Positions 25,598-33,278 of a DNA stretch of 64,000 nt are shown here, piece by piece; positions within the stretch are counted from its first letter, which is position 1; every line of letters begins with the position of its first letter. This DNA comes from CAZJWC01 sp964550125. Lineage in GTDB: Bacteria > Bacillota > Clostridia > Christensenellales > Borkfalkiaceae. The translations under genes were made by a program, and so were the position numbers. The DNA lies in assembly GCA_964550125.1 (NCBI GenBank), contig CAZJWC010000002.1, positions 124,001 to 188,000 of the forward strand, read 5' to 3'. The notes beneath the pieces were generated by a model. The model was given only the letters and a program-made list of their open reading frames with translations, was not told the origin of the DNA and did not search any database.

Positions 25598-26821
25598 TTA
25601 AATTGCCCAGTCGCCGTCTATAAATATGTCTACTTCCTCTCCGTTCTCTTTTATGCCAACTATTGATAAGTCATCGCTTCCTATCATAAAGTCAACATGA
25701 ATCATAGATTCGTTTATACCTAATTTTCTGCACTCCTCAAGAGTCTTGTCTTCAAATCCGTTTATCGTGTTTGAAAAGCCTGCTCCTAAAGCCAAATGGC
25801 AGGAAGCGTTCTCATCATAAAGAGTTTCGTAAAATATAAATCCACACTCGTTAATGGGAGAGTGTTTTGAGATTAACGCACACTCGCCAAGAAAGGACGC
25901 ACCCTCGTCCATAGTTATCATTTTTTTAAGTAACTCCTCATTTCTTTCAGCGTGAACTTCAACTACCTTTCCTTCTTCAAATTTTAGATAAAAGTTTTCA
26001 ATCAATTCCCCCTTGTATGATAAAGGCTTGGTTGCGTAAACTATACCCTCCGCAACTCCCTTTTTAGGACTTATAAAAATCTCCTCCGAAGGTATGTTTG
26101 GATTGAACTCAACTCCTGCTAGAGTATTTTCGCTTCCACCTAAAAAACTTGCCTCATCAATAAGTCCCACCTTAAAGTCAGTTCCATTTGCCGACTTATA
26201 CTTTAAATACTTAAAGTGGTTGTCGTTTAATTTTTTGCATCTTTCCTTTAGTTTTGCATTAAGATTTACCCACTCTTGTACGGGATTGTCAGTAATGTGT
26301 GAGCATCTTAAAATTTCCTCCCACAACTTTTCAACTGCTTGCTTTTTAGATAAAGTGGGGAATATTTTTTTTGCCCATTTTATTGAAGGAACGCCTGCTA
26401 TACACCATTGATATTTGTTTTCCATTTCATCTTTAAAAGGTTTTAAAATAGGGTATCTGTTTGCGTTTTGTTTTTTTACTTTTTCTTGGTCAATACCCTT
26501 TAATCCGTCAGGGTCCTCCGAAATTAAGTAAATTATTGCAGGCAAAGTTTTACATTTCCATTTAAGTTTTTCAATTTCCCAGTCCTCAAAGGAGGATAAA
26601 GTTTTTAAAGTTCTATATTTAGTGTTTATTTTTGTTAAGGGTTGGTAGTTCCACTCAACCTGAACTTTTTTTGCGCCAAGTTTATAGCACTCCTCTACTA
26701 AAATTTTAACAAATTCAGGTTGGTCAAGTTCAGCCTGAATAATTACCTCTTGTCCTTTTTGTATATTTATGCCCATTTTTGCAATAAGTTTTGCATAATC
26801 TTTTATCCTTTTCTTATTCAT
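25598..26821 (-). CDS. M29-family (AmpS/AmpT-type) metallo-aminopeptidase
   Basis: This 407-aa protein resembles thermophilic aminopeptidase T/AmpS: an N-terminal YAKLIAKMGINIQKGQEVIIQAELDQPEFV, central AGVEFNPNIPSEEIFISP with the metal-binding surroundings, and a C-terminal INGFEDKTLEECRKLGIN...VDFMIGSDDLSIVG. It removes N-terminal residues from peptides in the cytoplasm. I chose the ATG at 26821, which follows GGAGG by 5 bases; a TTG four codons earlier overlaps that ribosome site. Confidence 0.88.
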   Translation of the reverse strand: MNKKRIKDYAKLIAKMGINIQKGQEVIIQAELDQPEFVKILVEECYKLGAKKVQVEWNYQPLTKINTKYRTLKTLSSFEDWEIEKLKWKCKTLPAIIYLISEDPDGLKGIDQEKVKKQNANRYPILKPFKDEMENKYQWCIAGVPSIKWAKKIFPTLSKKQAVEKLWEEILRCSHITDNPVQEWVNLNAKLKERCKKLNDNHFKYLKYKSANGTDFKVGLIDEASFLGGSENTLAGVEFNPNIPSEEIFISPKKGVAEGIVYATKPLSYKGELIENFYLKFEEGKVVEVHAERNEELLKKMITMDEGASFLGECALISKHSPINECGFIFYETLYDENASCHLALGAGFSNTINGFEDKTLEECRKLGINESMIHVDFMIGSDDLSIVGIKENGEEVDIFIDGDWAI

Positions 26822-26847
26822 ATATGCCTCCAAAAAATAGTATATTT

Positions 26848-26876
26848 ATTATAAGTTATTTTAATAAAATAATCAA
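26848..26876 (-). promoter_or_regulatory. Promoter for the M29 peptidase-glpK-ABC run
   Basis: Minus-strand TTGATT, 17 bp, TATAAT, right after the valS terminator. Confidence 0.7.
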
Positions 26877-26893
26877 CGGAATTACTAATTTTA

Positions 26894-26918
26894 AAGCCCA
26901 CTCTAATTGAGTGGGCTT
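26894..26918 (-). terminator. Terminator after valS
   Basis: Minus-strand AAGCCCACTC/GAGTGGGCTT, a 10-bp perfect stem; the T-tract is short (TTTAAAATT). Confidence 0.7.
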
Positions 26919-26922
26919 AATA

Positions 26923-29547
26923 CTAGTCTAATTCTTTAAGTTGTTTTTCAAGTTTTTCCTTCATATCAAGGTACTTTTCAAGTTTCTCTTTTTCTTCGTC
27001 AACAAGTTTTTTGGGTGCTTTATCCATAAATCCTCTGTTATGAAGTTTTCCGTCAGCCCTAGCAATCTCTGCAATACATTTGTCAAGTTCGCCTTGTAGT
27101 CTTTCTCTTTCCTTGTTGCTATCAACAAGTTCGCCAAGAGGAATATAAATTTGGCAGATTGAAGAAACGTGAGATATAGTCTTTTCAGTAATGGCTTTGC
27201 TGTCCTCAATAAACTCAATATCTTGTGCTCCACTCAACTTTAAAATACTGTTTTTGTTAGCAGAAATTAAACGCTTGTTGTCAGAGATGATATAAAGTTT
27301 TACCTTTTTAGATGCAGGACAGTTTACTGATACTTTAATATTTCTTACATCCTTAATAATGTCCATTACACCTTCAAAAGAGATTGCATCAGCTTTGTAT
27401 GAACGCTTTGAATCGTATCTAGGAAATTCGCTTACCATTATGCTACCAGTAGTGTTGGGTAGGTGCTGATAAATTTCTTCCGTGATAAAGGGAACAAAGG
27501 GGTGCATCAACTTTAATGCGTTTTCAAGGACATAGTGTAGTACTGCAAGAGTAGCGTTCTTTTTGCCTTCATCATCGCCGTTCAAAGCAGGCTTTGAAAG
27601 TTCAATGTACCAGTCGCAGAAATCACTCCATACAAAATCATAAAGGGAAGCCAAAGCAATACCAAGTTCGTATTTTTGTAGGTTGATTGCAACTTCCTTA
27701 ATGCAAGCGTTAAGTTTTGCAATAATCCATTTGTCAACGCTTGAAAGTTTTACCTCACTTATAGGTAAAATCTTTTTACCTTCACTATTCATAAGGACAA
27801 AACGAGAAGCGTTCCAAACTTTATTTAAGAAGTTTCTTCCAGCCTCAACTTTTGTATTACCAAAACGCATATCGCTACCGGGGGCAATACCTTGAATAAG
27901 TGAGAAGCGTAAACTATCAGTTCCGTATTTATCAATAATGTCAAGAGGGTCAATACCATTGCCTAATGATTTTGACATCTTTCTACCTTGTTCATCTCTA
28001 ATCAAGCCGTGTATTAAAACATCGTTAAAGGGTACTTTTTTCATATGCTCAAGACCGGAGAAAATCATCCTCGCAACCCAGAAGAATATAATGTCGTAGC
28101 CAGTAACCAAAACATCGGTGGGATAAAAATATTCTAAATCTTTAGTTGAATCGGGGTATCCCAAAGTACTAAAAGGCCATAGTGCTGAACTGAACCATGT
28201 GTCTAAAACATCTTCGTCTTGTTTTAAATTGTGTGAACCACATTTTGTACAGCAAGTGGGGTCTTCCTTAGTGCAGATAACTTCACCACAATCTTGACAA
28301 TACCATACGGGTATTCTGTGTCCCCACCAAAGTTGCCTTGATATACACCAGTCCTTTATTCCTGTCATCCAGTTAAAATATGTTTTTGCAAATCTTTCAG
28401 GAATAAATTTAGTTTTATTCTTTTCAACAGCCTTAATAGCAGGAGTTGCTAAAGGTTGCATCTTTACAAACCATTGCTTTGAAACAATAGGTTCAACGGT
28501 AGATTTACAACGATAACAATGTCCTACATTGTGTGCATGAGGCTCAATTTTAACCAATGAACCTATATTTTGCAAATCTTCAACAATCGCTTTACGGCAG
28601 TCCTCTCTAGTCATACCATTGTACTTGCCTGCAAACTCGTTCATTGTTCCGTCATCGTTCATGACTCTAATAATTTCAAGGTTATGTCTTACACCAACCT
28701 CAAAGTCGTTAGGATCGTGGGCAGGTGTAATTTTAACTGCACCAGTACCAAACTCTTTGTCAACATACTCGTCTGCGATTATAGGAATTTCCTTATTTAC
28801 TATGGGCAAGATAAGTGTTTTGCCTACAAGATTTTTATATCTTTCGTCTTCGGGATTTACGGCAACGGCTGTATCACCTAGCATAGTTTCAGGTCGTGTG
28901 GTTGCAACTATAATATACTCATCGCTATCCTTAACCTGATATTTTAAATGCCAGAAGAAAGAAGCTTCCTCAGCGTAGTCAACTTCTGCGTCAGACAAGG
29001 CAGTTTTACAGCAAGGACACCAGTTTATAATTCTATCTCCTTGATAGATTAAACCCTTGTTGTAAAGGTTTACGAAAACCTCTCTAACAGCCTTTGAGCA
29101 TTTTTCATCCATTGTGAAAGTAAGTCTATCCCAGTCGCAAGATGAACCTAACTTTTTAAGTTGCTCAACGATTCTGCCAGCGTATTGCTCCTTCCAAGCC
29201 CAAGCACGCTTTAAAAAACCCTCTCTGCCTATATCGTTTTTTGTTACCCCATCTTTCTTCATTTGCTCTACGATTTTTACTTCGGTTGCTATTGAAGCGT
29301 GGTCAGTTCCGGGTAGCCAAAGGGCACAATAACCCTGCATCCTTTTAAAACGAATAATAGTATCTTGGATTGTTTCGTCTAGAGCGTGTCCCATATGAAG
29401 TTGACCTGTAATATTTGGAGGTGGCATAACGATTGTAAAAGGAACTTTATCGGGTGAAGGTGTTGCCTTAAAATAACCGTTATTTTCCCACTCTTTGTAA
29501 AGTCTTTCTTCAAAGTCTTTGGGATTGTAATTCTTTTGCATTTCCAT
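26923..29547 (-). CDS. valS: Valine--tRNA ligase
   Basis: This 874-aa class I synthetase charges tRNA-Val and edits threonine. The HIGH motif is HMGH within PPPNITGQLHMGHALDE and KMSKS is in GRKMSKSLGNGIDPLD. The CP1 editing domain (ATTRPETMLGDTAVAVNPED), the WWGHRIPVWYC segment with a zinc site, and a C-terminal coiled-coil tRNA-binding arm (about 805-874) complete the normal layout. The leader is only about 60 bases after the predicted start, so there is no T-box. Confidence 0.97.
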   Translation of the reverse strand: MEMQKNYNPKDFEERLYKEWENNGYFKATPSPDKVPFTIVMPPPNITGQLHMGHALDETIQDTIIRFKRMQGYCALWLPGTDHASIATEVKIVEQMKKDGVTKNDIGREGFLKRAWAWKEQYAGRIVEQLKKLGSSCDWDRLTFTMDEKCSKAVREVFVNLYNKGLIYQGDRIINWCPCCKTALSDAEVDYAEEASFFWHLKYQVKDSDEYIIVATTRPETMLGDTAVAVNPEDERYKNLVGKTLILPIVNKEIPIIADEYVDKEFGTGAVKITPAHDPNDFEVGVRHNLEIIRVMNDDGTMNEFAGKYNGMTREDCRKAIVEDLQNIGSLVKIEPHAHNVGHCYRCKSTVEPIVSKQWFVKMQPLATPAIKAVEKNKTKFIPERFAKTYFNWMTGIKDWCISRQLWWGHRIPVWYCQDCGEVICTKEDPTCCTKCGSHNLKQDEDVLDTWFSSALWPFSTLGYPDSTKDLEYFYPTDVLVTGYDIIFFWVARMIFSGLEHMKKVPFNDVLIHGLIRDEQGRKMSKSLGNGIDPLDIIDKYGTDSLRFSLIQGIAPGSDMRFGNTKVEAGRNFLNKVWNASRFVLMNSEGKKILPISEVKLSSVDKWIIAKLNACIKEVAINLQKYELGIALASLYDFVWSDFCDWYIELSKPALNGDDEGKKNATLAVLHYVLENALKLMHPFVPFITEEIYQHLPNTTGSIMVSEFPRYDSKRSYKADAISFEGVMDIIKDVRNIKVSVNCPASKKVKLYIISDNKRLISANKNSILKLSGAQDIEFIEDSKAITEKTISHVSSICQIYIPLGELVDSNKERERLQGELDKCIAEIARADGKLHNRGFMDKAPKKLVDEEKEKLEKYLDMKEKLEKQLKELD

Positions 29548-29613
29548 ATCACTTTACCTGTCTTTAAAAATTTTATATATCTAACTTAAATTGATAACAA
29601 ATTTGTATTCTAT

Positions 29614-29642
29614 ATTATAGGTAAAAAAAGTTTTATTGTCAA
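29614..29642 (-). promoter_or_regulatory. Perfect-consensus promoter for valS
   Basis: Minus-strand TTGACA (29637-29642), 17 bp, TATAAT (29614-29619). Confidence 0.85.
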
Positions 29643-29679
29643 ATATTAAACCCTTTACATAAAATATAACATAAATTTT

Positions 29680-30714
29680 TCACAAATCATTTTTGCTTTT
29701 TATAGGCTGTTTTCTTTTATTTCTTAATAAATAGATTGTGGTGATTATAATGTATATAATACCAAATACACCGATTAACGGATAAATGTAACCAACTATT
29801 CCTTTAAGTCCTATACGAGATAGGAGGAAAGCACCTGATAAAATTAAAACCGTGGTCAGTTTGTTGTGTTTAGACTTTTGTGCAGTTTGATACAAGGGGT
29901 ATAATGAGGACAGTAAAGTGGTTATTATTCCTAATAAACTGATTACGGTAAATATGATTGTAACAATTTTGCTATTTCCTGCAATGATATATAAAAGGGG
30001 CATATCGCTGTTTATGGCATTTGCTCCCTCATAATAAATACTTGCAAGTATTAGCGTTATGCTTATTCCTAAAAGTAATGACGCAGTTATTGCAGGTATT
30101 ATTTTATTAGTATTTTTTTTACTACCTAAATCACAAAGTACTGGTGCTGATAGGTATACGTTAAGTCCAACATATGAAAAAGGATTTAAAAATAGTAAGA
30201 TAATATTGTTTGATTGAGTAAATTTATATTCAAAACTCTGTTTTTTCAGTAACACTAAAACTATAAAAATTATAACAACAGGTACTAAAAACAAATTTAT
30301 TTTTGAAATTCCATCAACCCCCTTTCTTACAACTAAAACACAAAATATTAGAGTAAAAAGGGAAAATACAGGGATACTTTTTGGCACATTTAAAGTTTGA
30401 TAAAAGAGTGAGTCAATCCCTGCAATCATACCTGCTACCACTATAAATGAACAGATAAGCATAACCCACTTTGTAAAATCTTTATATCTTCCAAAAACAC
30501 GCTCGTTTAAACTGTTATATCCACCAAATTCTTCTCCGCTTTTTAAAACAAAGTAAAAGGAAAGGGAAAAGAGAATTAGAGTGAGGTATACCGAGGGCAA
30601 GAAAAATGAACTGCCAAAAAAGGAAATCAATTCTCTCCCAGAGATAAAGCCAGCACCTATTACTGTGCCGATAATTGTAAAGGTTGAACTTAAAATAAAT
30701 AAAACTTTTTCCAC
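29680..30714 (-). CDS. YkvI-like membrane permease, function unknown
   Basis: The protein (344 aa from the chosen start) has about ten membrane segments. The first contains IIGTVIGAGFISGRELISFF, the hallmark of the YkvI family in the amino-acid-polyamine-cation superfamily. Substrate unknown. The start is uncertain: the frame stays open back to a TTG at 30741, but family members begin about a dozen residues before the IGTVIGAGF motif, so I prefer the GTG at 30714. Neither has a good ribosome site. It sits downstream of the purA terminator. Confidence 0.75.
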   Translation of the reverse strand: MEKVLFILSSTFTIIGTVIGAGFISGRELISFFGSSFFLPSVYLTLILFSLSFYFVLKSGEEFGGYNSLNERVFGRYKDFTKWVMLICSFIVVAGMIAGIDSLFYQTLNVPKSIPVFSLFTLIFCVLVVRKGVDGISKINLFLVPVVIIFIVLVLLKKQSFEYKFTQSNNIILLFLNPFSYVGLNVYLSAPVLCDLGSKKNTNKIIPAITASLLLGISITLILASIYYEGANAINSDMPLLYIIAGNSKIVTIIFTVISLLGIITTLLSSLYPLYQTAQKSKHNKLTTVLILSGAFLLSRIGLKGIVGYIYPLIGVFGIIYIIITTIYLLRNKRKQPIKSKNDL

Positions 30715-30753
30715 ATTATATATTATGTCGTAAAAGGGCAAAAATACATAAAA

Positions 30754-30783
30754 TAAAAGCGATAAACTTTTGTTTATCGCTTT
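30754..30783 (-). terminator. Terminator after purA
   Basis: Minus-strand AAAGCGATAAAC/GTTTATCGCTTT, a 12-bp stem with a 4-base loop, then a T-rich tail. Confidence 0.85.
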
Positions 30784-30788
30784 TTGTA

Positions 30789-32060
30789 TTAGTCAATTTT
30801 AATATATTCATCTCTTGAAGCACCTACTGATAGGTAAGTGATTTTACAATCGCAAAGTTCTTCAATCATTTTAACATATTCTTTTGCTTCCTTAGGAAGT
30901 TCATCATAAGTTCTGCAATTTGAAAGTTTTGTTTTCCAACCCTTTACAGTTTTATAAATAGGTTTGCATTGGTCTAAAACATTGGGGAAGGGGAACTCTG
31001 TAATTTCCTTTCCGTTAAGTTCGTAAGCCGTGCAAATTTCAATTTCGTCCATATCGTCCAAAACATCAAGTTTTGTAAGTGCAATTTCTTTTGCTCCTTG
31101 AACTCTAATGCCGTACTTTGATGCAACTACATCAAAAGGTCCAACCCTTCTAGGTCTACCAGTTGCAGCACCATATTCACCACCAGCTGAACGCAATGCT
31201 TCAGCCTTTTCACCTGAATATTCAGCAGTAAAAGGACCTTCACCAACGGCTGTTGAGTATGCCTTCATAATACCAATAACATTATCAAGCGTAAGGTTAG
31301 GTACGCCAGCACCGATAGGAGCATAAGCAGCAATAGTTGATGAAGATGAAGTGAAGGGATAAATACCAAAGTCAATATCTTTTAAAGCACCAAGTTGAGC
31401 CTCAAACATAATGCTTTTGCCCTCTTTTTGTGCCTTGTTTAAATATAAACTAGTATCACAGATATAAGGCTTTAATTTTTCACCATAAGTTTCAAAATAT
31501 TCAAGCATATCGTCAACTTTGATAGGTTCTGCGCCATAACTCTTTATGGTTAGGTTTTTCCACTCTACTATATCTTCTAAACGAGCCTTCAATAAATCCT
31601 TGTTTAAAAGTTCGCCCATCCTAAATGCCTTTTTCATATACTTATCAGCATAAATTGGTGCGATACCCCTTCTTGTTGAACCAAACTTTTTGTCAGCCAA
31701 GCGTTCTTCTTCTAAACAATCTTGTAAAACATTGTAAGGCATAGTGATAACTGCTCTATCACTAATTAACAAATTTTTAGGAGAAATTTTTATACCTGCT
31801 TGTGTAAGTTTTTGTATTTCACCACATAAGTGTTTTATATCAATAACCATACCACAGCCCATTATATTTACAACATCTTCACGCAAAATTCCTGAAGGAA
31901 GTAAATTTAGTATAAACTTTCCCTTTTCGTTAATAACTGTATGGCCTGCGTTGTTACCGCCTTGATAACGGCAAACAATATCAAATTGTTCGGATAAAAG
32001 GTCAACCATCCTACCTTTACCTTCGTCGCCCCAGTTAATACCTACGATTGAAGTTAGCAT
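30789..32060 (-). CDS. purA: Adenylosuccinate synthetase
   Basis: PurA joins IMP and aspartate using GTP to make adenylosuccinate, the first committed step to AMP. The N-terminal P-loop-like GINWGDEGKGRMVDLL, the NNAGHTV segment, the STRRGIAPIYADKYMKKAFRMG region and TGRPRRVGPFD are diagnostic. The 423-aa length is normal. It is a single-gene unit with a consensus promoter and a terminator. The rest of the purine pathway is not in the window. Confidence 0.97.
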   Translation of the reverse strand: MLTSIVGINWGDEGKGRMVDLLSEQFDIVCRYQGGNNAGHTVINEKGKFILNLLPSGILREDVVNIMGCGMVIDIKHLCGEIQKLTQAGIKISPKNLLISDRAVITMPYNVLQDCLEEERLADKKFGSTRRGIAPIYADKYMKKAFRMGELLNKDLLKARLEDIVEWKNLTIKSYGAEPIKVDDMLEYFETYGEKLKPYICDTSLYLNKAQKEGKSIMFEAQLGALKDIDFGIYPFTSSSSTIAAYAPIGAGVPNLTLDNVIGIMKAYSTAVGEGPFTAEYSGEKAEALRSAGGEYGAATGRPRRVGPFDVVASKYGIRVQGAKEIALTKLDVLDDMDEIEICTAYELNGKEITEFPFPNVLDQCKPIYKTVKGWKTKLSNCRTYDELPKEAKEYVKMIEELCDCKITYLSVGASRDEYIKID

Positions 32061-32116
32061 TACAATACCTCGTTTTTTTATTATTTAGTATGCAAATGTT
32101 TAACGCATACTTTAAA

Positions 32117-32145
32117 ATTATATTTTCATATGTGTATTTTGTCAA
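32117..32145 (-). promoter_or_regulatory. Perfect-consensus promoter for purA
   Basis: Minus-strand TTGACA (32140-32145), 17 bp, TATAAT (32117-32122). The leader then holds a 7-bp hairpin AGTATGC/GCATACT before the ribosome site GAGG. Confidence 0.85.
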
Positions 32146-32188
32146 GCAATTTAACCTATTAAAAATGGTCATACTGCTTTATATCATT

Positions 32189-33265
32189 TTATAAAGTTAC
32201 GATAAAAGGTACGCCGTCTTCGTTATAGTGCCAAGTTCCTTTTAGTTGAGTATCACTATAATAATAAACACCGTTTCTTTCCTTAACTCCAAGTACGCTT
32301 GCATCACTGATGTCAATCAGTTTAAAGTCTGTTTCATTTGAAGTGTAATATATATTTACAAAACTCCAACAATTATAAAAAGCATCTGCCTCTATTTTTG
32401 TGATTGAATTAGGCAGTACGATACCTTCAAGACAGTTGCACTCGTAAAAGGCTTTTGAAGGAATTGTTGTTAAAGAGTTAGGCAATATAATTAGGTTCAA
32501 TCCAGTACAATAAGCAAACGAATATGAGCTTATGCTTTGTAGAGTAGATTCTTCTGCGAAGGAAATCTTTTTAACTTTTCTACACTCACTAAAAGCATAG
32601 TTTTTAATTTCCGTTACGGTTGCCAACACTTCATAATTATCTACCTTTTTACCTGCAGGACATTTTATAAGCGTGGTCTTGTCCTTGTTGTGTAGAACTC
32701 CGTCATTTGCTGAAAAGTCATTGTTTGCAGTGTCAACCTCAAATTTAGTCAAGTTATAACAGCCGTCAAAAGCGTTATCTCCTATTGTGGTTGTATTTGC
32801 TACTATTTTCAAACTTGAAAGACTATGGCAGTTTTTAAAAGAGTTACTGCCTATCGTCTTTATACTTTTGCCCATTTTGAAGGAAACTAAATTAACACAT
32901 CCATAAAAAGCATAATTTCCTATTGAGGTTACACCTGTACCTATTGCAATACTCTGTAAAGAATTTGCATATTTTGTATACCAAGGTGCGTAATAACTTT
33001 TTACGTCAGCATCAAAGTTGTTTTCAAAGTCCTTCATTTGTCCGTTACCAACGATGGTAAGTATGTAGTTGTTACCTGCGTCCTCAATGTAAGCCATTAC
33101 ATCGCCACTTGCAGATATTGACCATTTTTCAATATAGTTTGCTGGAGCAATAACCTCCGTTTCAAATTCTGTTTCAGCCTCACTTTCAGGTATGCACGCA
33201 CACAACGAACCTAAACAAAAAACGATTAAGAGGATTGCAAGTAATTTACTTATCCTTTTCACCAC
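32189..33265 (-). CDS. Surface lipoprotein with BspA-type leucine-rich repeats
   Basis: The 358-aa protein has a lipoprotein signal with lipobox LCAC (21-24), then seven BspA-like (LRR_5) repeats. Each centres on an I-G-x-x-A-F-x-x-C pattern, for example IGNYAFYGC, IGDNAFDGC, IPSKAFYEC and IEADAFYNC. Such proteins are exposed on the surface and bind host or microbial partners; the ligand is unknown. The start is GTG at 33265 (or 33262), with AAGGAG upstream. A seven-codon ATG frame overlaps the start and is probably chance. It follows glnN by 13 bases with no promoter or terminator between them. Confidence 0.87.
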   Translation of the reverse strand: MVKRISKLLAILLIVFCLGSLCACIPESEAETEFETEVIAPANYIEKWSISASGDVMAYIEDAGNNYILTIVGNGQMKDFENNFDADVKSYYAPWYTKYANSLQSIAIGTGVTSIGNYAFYGCVNLVSFKMGKSIKTIGSNSFKNCHSLSSLKIVANTTTIGDNAFDGCYNLTKFEVDTANNDFSANDGVLHNKDKTTLIKCPAGKKVDNYEVLATVTEIKNYAFSECRKVKKISFAEESTLQSISSYSFAYCTGLNLIILPNSLTTIPSKAFYECNCLEGIVLPNSITKIEADAFYNCWSFVNIYYTSNETDFKLIDISDASVLGVKERNGVYYYSDTQLKGTWHYNEDGVPFIVTL

Positions 33266-33278
33266 TCATCACTCCTTT

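Noticed and set aside
33246..33269. Seven-codon ATG frame overlapping the LRR lipoprotein start, considered as a regulatory leader peptide
   Set aside because: The Shine-Dalgarno site is only two bases from this ATG and better placed for the GTG; too short to judge.
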